Assembly (NCBI GenBank): GCA_016713245.1
Contig: JADJPM010000001.1
Span: forward strand, 1,922,001 to 1,986,000
Length of the DNA: 64,000 bases
Reading direction: 5' to 3'
From: Verrucomicrobiaceae bacterium
GTDB taxonomy: Bacteria; Verrucomicrobiota; Verrucomicrobiia; Verrucomicrobiales; Verrucomicrobiaceae
Shown: one piece after another, positions 6,845-15,272 of the stretch
Position numbering within the stretch: position 1 is the first letter of the stretch
How the letters are laid out: every line of letters begins with the position of its first letter
Program-made: the position numbers and the translations under genes
Notes under the pieces: model-generated
Told to the model about the DNA's origin: nothing
The model's input: the letters and a program-made list of their open reading frames with translations, nothing else
Databases searched by the model: none

Positions 6845-7951
6845 ATGCACGCGATGTCTCCTGCTCCTGATCCCGAAATGATGGCTTACGATGGTTTCGA
6901 TGAGAGGCCGTTTTTGGTGTTTTGGGAGATCACGCGGGCTTGTGCGCTGGCCTGCCAGCATTGCCGGGCGGAGGCGCAGTCGCATCGGCATCCGCAGGAG
7001 TTGAATCGCGAGGAGTCGAGCCGGCTCATCCAGCAGCTCGCGGAGCTGAAGCCGCCGATGCTGATCCTCACGGGCGGTGATCCGCTGATGCGGACAGATT
7101 GTCTCGATCTCGTGCGGGAGGCGACGGCAGCGGGGCTTCATGTGGGGCTGAGCCCTTCGGCGACGACGCGGCTGATCCACGCGGACTTCGCGGAGATCAA
7201 GGCGGCGGGCGTGGAGCGCATCTCGCTGAGTCTGGATGGGGCCACGCGGACCACGCACGACGCGTTTCGCGGTATCAGCGGCACGTTTGACCGCACCATC
7301 GCGGCGGTTCACCGGGCGCATGCGGCGGATTTGAGCGTGCAGATCAACACGACCCTGACGCGTGGCAATCTGCGTGAGTATGAATCCTTCAAAGACCTGA
7401 TGTTCGAGCTGAAGCCGGCGATGTGGAGCGTGTTTCTGCTCGTTCCCACCGGTCGGGCTGGCACGGATGATCTACCTGACCCTTGGGATACCGAGTTCAT
7501 CTTCCGGGACATGGCATCGCTCGTCGGAAAAGCTCCGTTCGCGGTCAAAACGACGGAGGGGCATCACTTCCGCCGCGTGGTGATGCAAACGCTCGGCGTG
7601 AGAGCGGGCAAGCATCGCCCGGGCATGCGCTCGCCGCTGGGGATTCGCGATGGGCGAGGGGTGATGTTCATCTCGCACACCGGCGTGGTGTCGCCAAGCG
7701 GCTTTTTGCCTTTCGATTGCGGCAACGTGCGCGAGGAGCATCCGGCGGAGATTTACCGGCATCACCCGCTCTTTGTCTCGCTACGCGACAACAACGCGCT
7801 CGGCGGCAAATGCGGTCGCTGCGAGTTCAATTCGATCTGCGGTGGCTCGCGGGCACGAGCGTATGGCGTGAGTGGTGATCCCTTCGCGGAAGATCCGGCC
7901 TGTGTGTATCAGCCGAGAATGGCTAAGGCTTCTTATAGGGAGCTCGTTTGA
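6845..7951 (+). CDS. Radical SAM/SPASM protein, NirJ/AhbC-like
   Basis: A 368-residue protein. Near the N-terminus CALACQHC (Cys33, Cys37, Cys40) is the CxxxCxxC motif that binds the SAM-cleaving 4Fe-4S cluster; ILTGGDPLMR and RISLSLDG are further radical SAM landmarks. The C-terminus has a SPASM/twitch cysteine set (CGRC at 320-323, Cys329, Cys350) for an extra cluster. Similar proteins include the haem d1/alternative haem enzymes NirJ and AhbC/D and radical SAM proteins grouped as TIGR04053. The substrate cannot be named from sequence. A GAGG at 6840 would suit the alternative ATG at 6854. Its 3' end overlaps the convergent sulfatase by 29 bp. Confidence 0.85.
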   Translation: MHAMSPAPDPEMMAYDGFDERPFLVFWEITRACALACQHCRAEAQSHRHPQELNREESSRLIQQLAELKPPMLILTGGDPLMRTDCLDLVREATAAGLHVGLSPSATTRLIHADFAEIKAAGVERISLSLDGATRTTHDAFRGISGTFDRTIAAVHRAHAADLSVQINTTLTRGNLREYESFKDLMFELKPAMWSVFLLVPTGRAGTDDLPDPWDTEFIFRDMASLVGKAPFAVKTTEGHHFRRVVMQTLGVRAGKHRPGMRSPLGIRDGRGVMFISHTGVVSPSGFLPFDCGNVREEHPAEIYRHHPLFVSLRDNNALGGKCGRCEFNSICGGSRARAYGVSGDPFAEDPACVYQPRMAKASYRELV

Positions 7952-9326
7952 CCTCTTCGACAACGGGAACGTCCTTGTTCATGGCGTCGAAAGCGTCTTG
8001 GAGGCGTTTCACTTGGTCGGGATGCTTCGTGGCGACATCGACTTGCTCGCCGGGATCGGCTTGGAGGTCGAAGAGCAAACCTTTTGCTCCTTCGACGCCC
8101 GTTTTGAGGCCGGGGTGGGCATCGATATTGTATTGCTCAAAGGGGGCGAGAATCGTCACGCCATCGGGAAGGCGTGGATCGAGCCATTTGCCATCGGGGC
8201 CGGGTTTGAGGTTCATTTCACGAGCGGGCAGCAGGTGAAGCTTCCAGCGGGCATCGCGAATGGTGACGAGTTTGGGGCCTTGATGACCGAAAACGAACTC
8301 GTGAGGTGATTTGGCATCGCCAGTGAGCACGGGCATCAGATCGCGACCATCGAGCACGCGGTCATTGGGCATCTTCGCACCGGTGGCGGCGAGGACGGTG
8401 GCAAAGAGATCCATCATCACGGCCAGTTCACTGCTCACCCGACCGGCGGGGATCTTGCCAGGCCAGCGGGCGATCATTGGCACGCGGTAGCCACCTTCCC
8501 AGCTCGTGCCTTTCATGCCGCGAAGACCGCCGCAACTGCCACCGAACCACGCGCCGTTGTCGCTGCTGAAGAGGATGAGCGTGTTTTCATCGACGCCGTT
8601 TTGCTTCAACGCATCGAGCACCGCGCCCACGCTATCGTCGAGATCGAGCAAGGCATCGCCGTAGAGGCCCGCGCCGCTCTTTTGGTAGTTCTTCTCGGCG
8701 GCGGCGAGTGGTTTGTGCGGCATCGCTTCGGCGAAGTAGAGGAAGAAAGGCTTCTTGGCGTTTCGCTGGATGAAATCAGCGGCGCGTTTCGCGTAGCGGG
8801 TGGTCAGCGTGGCCTGCACGACGGGATACTCGGCGACTTCCGTGCCTTCGAGGACCTGCACGGGGCGCATGTCGTTCGAGTAGGGGATGCCGTAGTATTC
8901 GTCGAAACCACGCTCAGTCGGCAACGAGCCGGCTTTGTGGCCGAGATGCCATTTGCCGACCATGCCAGTGGCATAACCGGCGGACTTAATCACCTGCGCG
9001 AGGGTGACTTCGGAGGCTGGCAAACGAAGCGCATCCGCCTCCGCGCCGCCATCGGGCGCGGGATTCTGCGTCATGCCGCAGCGGAAAGGATAGCGCCCGG
9101 TCATGAGCGAGGCCCGTGTGGGAGCGCAGAAAGGCGCGGGTGTGTTGAACTGCATCATCTTCACGCCCTCCGCCGCCATCTGATCGATGCGGGGTGTTTT
9201 GAATTTCGGATGGCCGTAGCAGCCGAGATCACCGTAGCCGAGGTCATCGGCGAGGATGACGACGACATTCGGAGCAGCGCCGACGAGCGAGGTGGTGAGA
9301 AGGAGGGCGAGTAGGACGTGTCTCAT
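7923..9326 (-). CDS. Secreted type I sulfatase (arylsulfatase A-like)
   Basis: A 467-residue sulfatase with a signal peptide (MRHVLLALLLTTSLVGAA). The metal-binding start PNVVVILADDLGYGDLGCYG is canonical, and PFCAPTRASLMTG carries the CxPxR motif whose Cys is converted to formylglycine. MVGKWHLGH and FSSDNG, also catalytic, are present. Such enzymes remove sulfate esters from polysaccharides in the periplasm or outside the cell. The formylglycine-generating enzyme it needs is not evident in this window: the FGE-like protein at 13293-15254 has no cysteine. Confidence 0.93.
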   Translation of the reverse strand: MRHVLLALLLTTSLVGAAPNVVVILADDLGYGDLGCYGHPKFKTPRIDQMAAEGVKMMQFNTPAPFCAPTRASLMTGRYPFRCGMTQNPAPDGGAEADALRLPASEVTLAQVIKSAGYATGMVGKWHLGHKAGSLPTERGFDEYYGIPYSNDMRPVQVLEGTEVAEYPVVQATLTTRYAKRAADFIQRNAKKPFFLYFAEAMPHKPLAAAEKNYQKSGAGLYGDALLDLDDSVGAVLDALKQNGVDENTLILFSSDNGAWFGGSCGGLRGMKGTSWEGGYRVPMIARWPGKIPAGRVSSELAVMMDLFATVLAATGAKMPNDRVLDGRDLMPVLTGDAKSPHEFVFGHQGPKLVTIRDARWKLHLLPAREMNLKPGPDGKWLDPRLPDGVTILAPFEQYNIDAHPGLKTGVEGAKGLLFDLQADPGEQVDVATKHPDQVKRLQDAFDAMNKDVPVVEEVKRAPYKKP

Positions 9327-9329
9327 GGA

Positions 9330-10160
9330 TCAATCGGCGGCGGAGCCTTTGGCAGGCTCTTTTTTGGCGGGAGCAGGTTTCGGGGCTTCTTCCTTCTTTT
9401 CTTCTTTTTTGGGTTCCGGGACTTTGGCGGCACGGGCTTGGGTGGCGAGTTCCTGCACGTCAGCGGCGGTGATGATGGCGGGGGCGTTGCGGGTGGAGCC
9501 GGGAATGTCACGTGTGGTGCCGATGCCGACGAATTTGCCGTTGGCGGCGAAGACGGGATTGCCGAGGTAGCTTTCAAAGGTGAGCACGAGTTTCCGCGGA
9601 CGCTTGGCGACGGTGTAAACATTGCCGCGATGCACGCCGGCGACACGACCGACGCTTTTCTCGGCGCGGCTGAGGCCGATGAGGTCATCGCCAGGGCCGA
9701 CATCGGTGGCATCGGCGAGGTCGATGGCTTGCAGCTTGATGCCCTTGGCTTCTTTGCTGTTCAAATCTGCCCGGATGAAGGCGAGATCGAGGTCGGTGTC
9801 CTTTAAAACGATATTGGCGGGGACATCGGAGCCATCGGCGAGCACGAGACGCACGTCCTGCAGGGAGGCTTCGAACTTGGTGCCGGAACTGGTTGGCATG
9901 TTGCTGGGATCAATGCGGGAGAGGCTGGTGACGATGAGACCGGCGGCGGCATCAATGACGGTGGCGGGGGCTTCGAGCTTGATCTCACGCGGGGCAGCTC
10001 GCGTGCCGCTGGAACCGGTGACGGTGACTTTGACGACGGCGGAGACGTTCACGATGGCGGCGTCATGCTTTTCGAGAAGCTGGCGGCACATGGCGGGCAC
10101 GTCGTCGGCGTGCAGGGTGAGGGCGGTGGTGAGGAGGAAGAGGGCGGCGGGGAGTTTCAT
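9330..10160 (-). CDS. Degenerate HtrA-like (trypsin-fold) exported protein
   Basis: A 276-residue protein; the ATG at 10160 gives a signal peptide (MKLPAALFLLTTALTLHA). The body aligns by eye with the protease domain of the HtrA gene just upstream, but the catalytic set is broken. The His position of the usual VLTNxHV is Ser (LIVTSLSRI, ~residue 81), the Asp is kept (DTDLDLAFIR, Asp125), and the GNSGGP loop is replaced by SYLGNPVF with no serine. There is no PDZ domain; the end is a Lys/Glu/Pro/Ala-rich tail. It is probably a non-proteolytic partner or regulator of the neighbouring protease. A heptamer array abuts its start codon. Confidence 0.75.
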   Translation of the reverse strand: MKLPAALFLLTTALTLHADDVPAMCRQLLEKHDAAIVNVSAVVKVTVTGSSGTRAAPREIKLEAPATVIDAAAGLIVTSLSRIDPSNMPTSSGTKFEASLQDVRLVLADGSDVPANIVLKDTDLDLAFIRADLNSKEAKGIKLQAIDLADATDVGPGDDLIGLSRAEKSVGRVAGVHRGNVYTVAKRPRKLVLTFESYLGNPVFAANGKFVGIGTTRDIPGSTRNAPAIITAADVQELATQARAAKVPEPKKEEKKEEAPKPAPAKKEPAKGSAAD

Positions 10161-10202
10161 GAGGGTGAGAGGTAAGAAGTGAGAAGTGGGAAGTAAGTGG
10201 TG
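10161..10202. repeat. Heptamer array (AGANGTN family), single arm
   Basis: Six consecutive 7-bp units on the plus strand: GAGGGTG, AGAGGTA, AGAAGTG, AGAAGTG, GGAAGTA, AGTGGTG. The array ends at base 10161, directly next to the minus-strand start codon at 10160, so on the coding strand the leader is the pyrimidine-rich complement. No opposing arm is present, unlike the copies at 13221, 24465 and 51087. Confidence 0.8.
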
Positions 10203-10246
10203 GGACCAGTCTGCATCGCGGCGCGAAGCGTTGCGGCTGGGGTGAA

Positions 10247-12262
10247 TTACCATTTGGGTTCGAGTTCGACGAAGGAGGTGCGGATGCCGCGGCGGACGAA
10301 GAAGGTGACGCGGCGGGGTTTGGTTTGTTTGAGTTTGGCGAGGATCGTCTTGAGGGCGTCGATGCTGTCCACGGCCTGGCCGTCGATGGCGAGGAGAACA
10401 TCCCGCTCACGCAAACCGGCGAGAGCGGCCCATCCGGCGCTTTCGACGGTGGTGATGCGCAGGCCTTGCAGATCCTTGGGCAGGCGGCTCTCATGGCGGT
10501 CGGAGACGGAGAGTTCGGTGGCGGTGAATTCGAATTGGGTGTCGGCATGCTTGGGAAGCTCGGAGGCTTGCTTGGGCTGCTGGAGGAGCTTCACATGGAA
10601 CTTCATCGGCTCGCCATCGCGGAAGGCATCGAGCTCGATTTCGGTGCCGGGTTTGTATTGGCGGATGAGATCGCCGAAGACGGTCTCGTCACCGATGTTT
10701 TGGGCGGCGATGACCTGGCCGTCGAGTTTCACAATCACATCACCGGGCTTCACGCCGGCGGTTTCGGCCGAGGAGCCGGGAACGATGGTGGTGATGCGCA
10801 CGCCTTTTTTGCCTTCGAGACCGAGTGCCTCGGCGAGATCGCTGGTGAGCACTTGCGAAGTGGCTCCAAACCAGGCCTTGGCGGCTAGTGCGGCGTTTTC
10901 ATCTTCGTCATCGGGGCCGATCTTGGCGACGGTGAGCATCTGCTGCGTGCCACGCTGGAAGGTGACGAGCACGGTCGCGGGTGCGGCCCCATCCTGGGTG
11001 AGCTCGCGAGTGGTTTTTTCGAGTTCGTCGAGCTGGGTGATCTCGCGGTCTTTGAGTTTCAAAATGACATCACCGGGAGCCAGCGCCGGTTTGCAGGCGG
11101 CGGCGGGTCCGCTCGGACGCACGCCATCGACATAGACGCCGTGGGTGTTTTTCAGCCCACGGTCCAGAGCGATGGGGCGGGTGAGATCGCGGGCGGTGAT
11201 GCCCCAGGCTTTGAGTTCGCGTTCACGATGCCACGCGGGCTCGCGAGTCTCGGTGGCGAGTTCCCAGGTGGTGGGTTTTTCATCGCGAAGGCCTACGAGC
11301 TTCACTTTTTTGCCGACGGGCGTGGCGAGGATGAGGCGATTGGCCACGGGCACGTCTTCTTCGCTGGTGCAGAGCGGCAGATCCTGGCCGTCGAAGGTCG
11401 TGAGGATGTCGCCAGCCTTCATGCCAGCTTTATCGGCTGGGGTGCCGGTGAGCACATCGGCGACGAGGATGCCTTTTTCATGGCGTGAGGTCTTTAACAA
11501 GGGCTGGAAGGTGAGACCGATGCTGCTCCATGCTTTGGTGCCATTTTTGATGAGCTCGGGGATGACGGATTGAGCGAGATTCGAAGGGATGGCGCCGCCG
11601 AGCGGGCCGGTGCCGATCTCATTCACGCCGATGATTTCGCCCGAAAGGTTCACCAGAGGGCCGCCGCTGTTCCCGGGCTGGATGACGGCATCGTGACCGA
11701 TCCAGCGGACGAGCTGCCCGACGTTTTCGCCATCGATGGTGAGCGTGCTGTTGGGCAGGATCATGTTCACATTCGAAACGATGCCGCTGGTCACCGACTG
11801 GGCGAGGCCGCGAGGGCTGCCCATGGCGAGCACGGTATCGCCGACCTTGAGCTGATCGGAATCGCCAAACTTCGCGACGGGGAGTTTTTTACCCGGCTGC
11901 GTGCGGGACGCGAGATCGAGCTTCAGCACACACAAATCGGTGAGCACATCGGTGCCGATGACCTCCGCATCGATCTCCTCGCGGTCCGCGGTGCGGCAAA
12001 CGACGCGGGTGGCACGGCCCGCGACGTGGTGATTGGTGAGCACATGACCTTCCTCGGAGATGATGGCACCGCTGCCGGAGGCGCGGAGCTTTCTCATCAC
12101 GCCGTCCTGGCCTTCGAGTGTGACGACGTGAATGCGGACGAGGGCGGGAAAGACGGCGTCCACAGCTCTTTGGATGCCTGGAGGCGGCGGGGCGGGTTCC
12201 TGAGCATGGCTGGAAAGCGCGGTGAGGCCGGCGAGTGCGAATAAAGCGAATTTTGCCTTCAT
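10247..12262 (-). CDS. HtrA/DegP-type serine protease with about four PDZ domains
   Basis: A 671-residue exported protease (signal peptide to about residue 20, ...ALSSHA). The trypsin-fold domain (~30-240) has the full triad: His79 in VLTNHHV, Asp109 in TDLCVLKLD and Ser199 in PGNSGGP. The rest holds about four PDZ-like segments, each with a GxxAGxxxGDxI-type core: ADKAGMKAGDILTTFDG, AACKPALAPGDVILKLKD, AETAGVKPGDVIVKLDG and LAGLRERDVLLAIDG. DegP has two PDZ domains, so this is an expanded form. HtrA proteases degrade or refold misfolded periplasmic proteins. The degenerate homologue follows 86 bp downstream on the same strand. Confidence 0.92.
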   Translation of the reverse strand: MKAKFALFALAGLTALSSHAQEPAPPPPGIQRAVDAVFPALVRIHVVTLEGQDGVMRKLRASGSGAIISEEGHVLTNHHVAGRATRVVCRTADREEIDAEVIGTDVLTDLCVLKLDLASRTQPGKKLPVAKFGDSDQLKVGDTVLAMGSPRGLAQSVTSGIVSNVNMILPNSTLTIDGENVGQLVRWIGHDAVIQPGNSGGPLVNLSGEIIGVNEIGTGPLGGAIPSNLAQSVIPELIKNGTKAWSSIGLTFQPLLKTSRHEKGILVADVLTGTPADKAGMKAGDILTTFDGQDLPLCTSEEDVPVANRLILATPVGKKVKLVGLRDEKPTTWELATETREPAWHRERELKAWGITARDLTRPIALDRGLKNTHGVYVDGVRPSGPAAACKPALAPGDVILKLKDREITQLDELEKTTRELTQDGAAPATVLVTFQRGTQQMLTVAKIGPDDEDENAALAAKAWFGATSQVLTSDLAEALGLEGKKGVRITTIVPGSSAETAGVKPGDVIVKLDGQVIAAQNIGDETVFGDLIRQYKPGTEIELDAFRDGEPMKFHVKLLQQPKQASELPKHADTQFEFTATELSVSDRHESRLPKDLQGLRITTVESAGWAALAGLRERDVLLAIDGQAVDSIDALKTILAKLKQTKPRRVTFFVRRGIRTSFVELEPKW

Positions 12263-12316
12263 CCGGTGAAGGCTAGCGGAGCGGTGGGAGAGCGGTCAAC
12301 CTTTGTCTCGTTCAAC

Positions 12317-13174
12317 TCACAGACCGGAAGGGCGCTCGGAGGCTTTGCGAATGGCGGGGCCTTTGCGCACGGGGGGCTTCGAGGGATCGAAATACTCGCC
12401 ACCGATGATTTCCGCGCCGTTTTTGACCATCATGAGGCTGGGGCGGCTGCCTTCGAGATCGCGGTAGTAGCTGCGCTTACCGATCTGGCCGTCGGGCTTG
12501 ATGATGGTGTGGCAGAAGACACGGGGCTGAGCCATGAAGAGGAGGTGAAAGTGGTTTTTGCTATCGATGGCCATCTGCGGCTGGATGGAATGAATGATGG
12601 GGCCGAGGAGTTGGGTGGTGAGACGCTCCTTCGTGCGATCATCGACGATGCGTGCGTAGAGCGTGACGGAATCAATGTCTCGAAAGATGATGGCCTGATA
12701 GCGGCGGGCACGGCCTGCCTGGGGAAATCCCTGCGGCACGCCATAGGACTCATCGAACATGGGTTTGGAATCCGTGACGGTGATGCGTGAGCGATTGGTG
12801 GCGTAGTATTGGCTGCTGAGCGGGTGGTAAATGCTGGCGATGGTATAAAAAGTGCCGACATCGGCGGTGGAGGCGCTGCCTTCGATCTCGACGGTGTGTC
12901 GCGTGGTGCTGCCCGCCTTTAAGGTGATGGCGCTGCGAGAGCTGATGGGCACGGGGGCGAGCTGGCGGCCCGATGAGTCCTCAAACTGAAACTGTAACCA
13001 AGGCCGCGAACCGACGCCGCCGACGATGGCATCGGCTCCAGAGCGATTGGTGATGGTAACGAAGGCCAGCAACGGCTCACCCTGAAGGAAACTGCCTTTT
13101 TGCAGAGTGAGATTGGCGGCATACTGAGCCGCAGCGGGGCTGGCGAGAAGCAGGAGGAAGAGAAAGAAGCGCAT
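12317..13174 (-). CDS. Exported protein of unknown function
   Basis: A 285-residue protein with a strong signal peptide (MRFFLFLLLLASPAAAQ); the ATG at 13174 is chosen because it starts that peptide. The next ~130 residues look like an all-beta domain (LTLQKGSFLQGEPLLAFVTITNRSG, then a TTRHTVEIEGSA stretch), resembling the immunoglobulin-like domains that follow 'quasi-anchored' signal sequences. The second half contains a repeated DSKNHFHLLF / KPDGQIGKRSYYR pattern. I do not recognise a named family. It lies downstream of the receiver/pseudokinase/FGE-like gene on the same strand, with a heptamer hairpin between them. Confidence 0.65.
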   Translation of the reverse strand: MRFFLFLLLLASPAAAQYAANLTLQKGSFLQGEPLLAFVTITNRSGADAIVGGVGSRPWLQFQFEDSSGRQLAPVPISSRSAITLKAGSTTRHTVEIEGSASTADVGTFYTIASIYHPLSSQYYATNRSRITVTDSKPMFDESYGVPQGFPQAGRARRYQAIIFRDIDSVTLYARIVDDRTKERLTTQLLGPIIHSIQPQMAIDSKNHFHLLFMAQPRVFCHTIIKPDGQIGKRSYYRDLEGSRPSLMMVKNGAEIIGGEYFDPSKPPVRKGPAIRKASERPSGL

Positions 13175-13220
13175 GGCGGGAGTATGGGGGGAAGAGGGCA
13201 AGGGAGTCAAGGGGACGAGT

Positions 13221-13280
13221 CAGATGTCAGATGTCAGATGTGAGAAGTGGACTTCTGACCTCTGACTTCTCACGTCTGAC
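13221..13280. repeat. Paired heptamer array (AGANGTN family)
   Basis: The left arm has units CAGATGT x3 and GAGAAGT (13221-13248); the right arm has CTTCTGA, CCTCTGA, CTTCTCA, CGTCTGA (13252-13279). Read in one direction all eight fit AGA-N-GT-N with N4 = T,T,T,A / C,A,G,A. The two arms can fold (AGAAGT-GG-ACTTCT at the centre). On the minus strand the order is purine arm, pyrimidine arm, a C-rich stretch, then the start codon of the exported protein at 13174. Confidence 0.88.
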
Positions 13281-13292
13281 AACGCCGACCGT

Positions 13293-15254
13293 TTACGGCG
13301 CGGTATCTCGAACGGTGCGGAAGCCGCGAGCTGGAGCGGTTTCGAGGGCGGATTCGGGGAAAAGGCGGGCGGTGAGGAGTTGGTCGTTGGATTTGAGGCC
13401 GTAGTGACCGCCACGGGCGACGGGCACACGCACATCGGGGAACTCGGGATGCGAGGGCCAGGCGGCGTCTTTGTTCTCACTGGCGGTCCATTCTTGCACG
13501 TTACCCGCCATGTCCTGCACGCCGTAAGGACTAACGTCCTGCGTGCTGCGGGTGACGGCGGCGGTGAGGTTAAAGCCATCGATCTGGCCGCCTTTGGCAT
13601 TGGCGGAGGTGGTGTAGTCATCGCCGAGGTTGGCGGCGTTGGGACGTGGCTGATTGCCCCAAGGATAGCGGAGGCCTTTTTCGCCACGCGCGGCTTTTTC
13701 CCATTCCTGCTCGGTGGGGAGGCGCTCGCCACGCCATTTGGCGAAGGCATACGCGTCGAACCAGTCCACCTGCGTGACGGGCATGTCGAGGGAGAGAGCT
13801 TCACCATTGAAGCTGGTGCTGCTTTGCGCGGCGGCAAAGTAGGCGGCCCATTTTGGCGGTGTGTGGCCTTCTTTGGTTTTAGGTTGCTCGGGATGGTCGA
13901 AACGATTCACGGGGCCTTTTTTCAGCTCGGCGAGGAACTCAGCATATTGAGCGATCGTGACCTCCGTTTGGCGAATCCAGTAGTCCGGCAGCTTCGGGTG
14001 TTCGTCTTTCTGATACACGAAGGTTCCCGCAGGAATCTGACGCCAAGCCACGCTGGTGCTGGCGGCTTTTTTGGGCTTGGAGGAGGGTACGATGCCATTG
14101 GTGAGAGCGCCGGAGAGGGCGGCGGCGATGAGGATGGCAATGGCGGCGAGCCACAGCCACCACGGTCGTTCACGAGCGACGGTGGCGGGCAGCGTCTCGG
14201 CCTCGATTTTTTTCACAATGCTGTGCTCGCGCATGGCATCGCGGATTTCATCGAGGGCATCGAGGAGGCCGCTCCAGTCGTGCTGGCCGTTTTGCAGGGT
14301 TTCGAGCACGCCACGGGCTTTCCCGTCACTGGCGACATCCTTTAGCAGGAGCAACAGCGCCTTCACATCGGCCTTGGCATCACGTTGGGCGGTGGTGGCT
14401 TGGCGGAAGATGTTGGTGATGCTGGCCTGATGCTCACCATCGACGTAAATATCACGCGGAGCGAGGCTGCGGTGATGGTAGCCGCGGCTGGTGGCATGCT
14501 CCATGGCCTCAGTGATGCCGTGGAGCACCTCGATCACGCGGCGTTCGGAGAGGCGCTCCCCAGATTCTTCGATCTCATCGAGCGTGCGGCCACGCGGAAT
14601 TTCCCGCGTGTAGAAGAGCCAGCCATTCGCCTCACCCGCCTCATAAAGCGGGGCGATGCGAGCAAAGGTGAGCGAGGCCTTCACGCGGATACGCTCTTTG
14701 AATTTCGCCACGACTTCCGGCTTCTTCAAATACTCCGGCTTCAGCAGCACGAGGGCCACCGGACGCTGCACGCTCACCTGCACGGCGCGATAGGTTTCTG
14801 CCTCGTTTTCGATGTAAAGGCGGTCGAGCACCTGGTAGCTGCCGAGCACGGTGCCGGGCACCATGACGGGCGGAGGCTCGGAGGCATCCACCGGGGCAGT
14901 GAGCAGGGCCTGCACACGCTGCACGAGCTTCTCCGGCGGATAAGGGCCGTCTTTGAGCACGGTGGTGCCAGAGAGTTGCTCCTCAAAGCCACTCAAATCA
15001 AAGCGGGTGGTGAAAAGCACGCGCACATGAGGAAAGCGTGCCCGCGCCGCATCACGCAGCGCGAAGCCGGTGTGCCCGGCATCGAAAATGGCCTCGGTGA
15101 CGAGCACATCGAGTGCTTCCGCCTTCGCAATCCAGGCGGCCGCCTCATCCGCGAGGGCGAGGGGCACGATGGTGAAGCCGGGGAGCTGCTCTCTCAGGAA
15201 GACGGCGCGGCTTTCGAGGAGGCTGGCATTGGAATCGACAAAAAGAAGAATCAT
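13293..15254 (-). CDS. Receiver-pseudokinase-TM-FGE-like fusion protein
   Basis: A 653-residue four-part protein. Residues 1-120 resemble a response-regulator receiver, but the phosphorylation site of DVLVTEAIF is Glu54 instead of Asp. Residues ~130-350 resemble a Ser/Thr kinase without catalytic residues: VALVLL replaces VAIK, YHHRSLAPRDIYVDG replaces the HRD loop, and no DFG is seen. A transmembrane helix follows at ~369-393, then a formylglycine-generating-enzyme (FGE) fold (~405-653: IPAGTFVYQKDE, VTQVDWFDAYAFAKWRGERLPTEQEWEKAARG, AGNVQEW, ARGGHYG). The entire protein has no cysteine, so it cannot perform the FGE reaction. It probably acts as a sensor or scaffold across the inner membrane. 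Domain calls firm, role unknown. Confidence 0.82.
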   Translation of the reverse strand: MILLFVDSNASLLESRAVFLREQLPGFTIVPLALADEAAAWIAKAEALDVLVTEAIFDAGHTGFALRDAARARFPHVRVLFTTRFDLSGFEEQLSGTTVLKDGPYPPEKLVQRVQALLTAPVDASEPPPVMVPGTVLGSYQVLDRLYIENEAETYRAVQVSVQRPVALVLLKPEYLKKPEVVAKFKERIRVKASLTFARIAPLYEAGEANGWLFYTREIPRGRTLDEIEESGERLSERRVIEVLHGITEAMEHATSRGYHHRSLAPRDIYVDGEHQASITNIFRQATTAQRDAKADVKALLLLLKDVASDGKARGVLETLQNGQHDWSGLLDALDEIRDAMREHSIVKKIEAETLPATVARERPWWLWLAAIAILIAAALSGALTNGIVPSSKPKKAASTSVAWRQIPAGTFVYQKDEHPKLPDYWIRQTEVTIAQYAEFLAELKKGPVNRFDHPEQPKTKEGHTPPKWAAYFAAAQSSTSFNGEALSLDMPVTQVDWFDAYAFAKWRGERLPTEQEWEKAARGEKGLRYPWGNQPRPNAANLGDDYTTSANAKGGQIDGFNLTAAVTRSTQDVSPYGVQDMAGNVQEWTASENKDAAWPSHPEFPDVRVPVARGGHYGLKSNDQLLTARLFPESALETAPARGFRTVRDTAP

Positions 15255-15272
15255 CAGCGGGGATGCCCTGCA

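Noticed and set aside
13293..15254. FGE-like protein considered as the sulfatase-maturing enzyme for the three sulfatases
   Set aside because: The formylglycine-generating reaction needs active-site cysteines and this protein has none.
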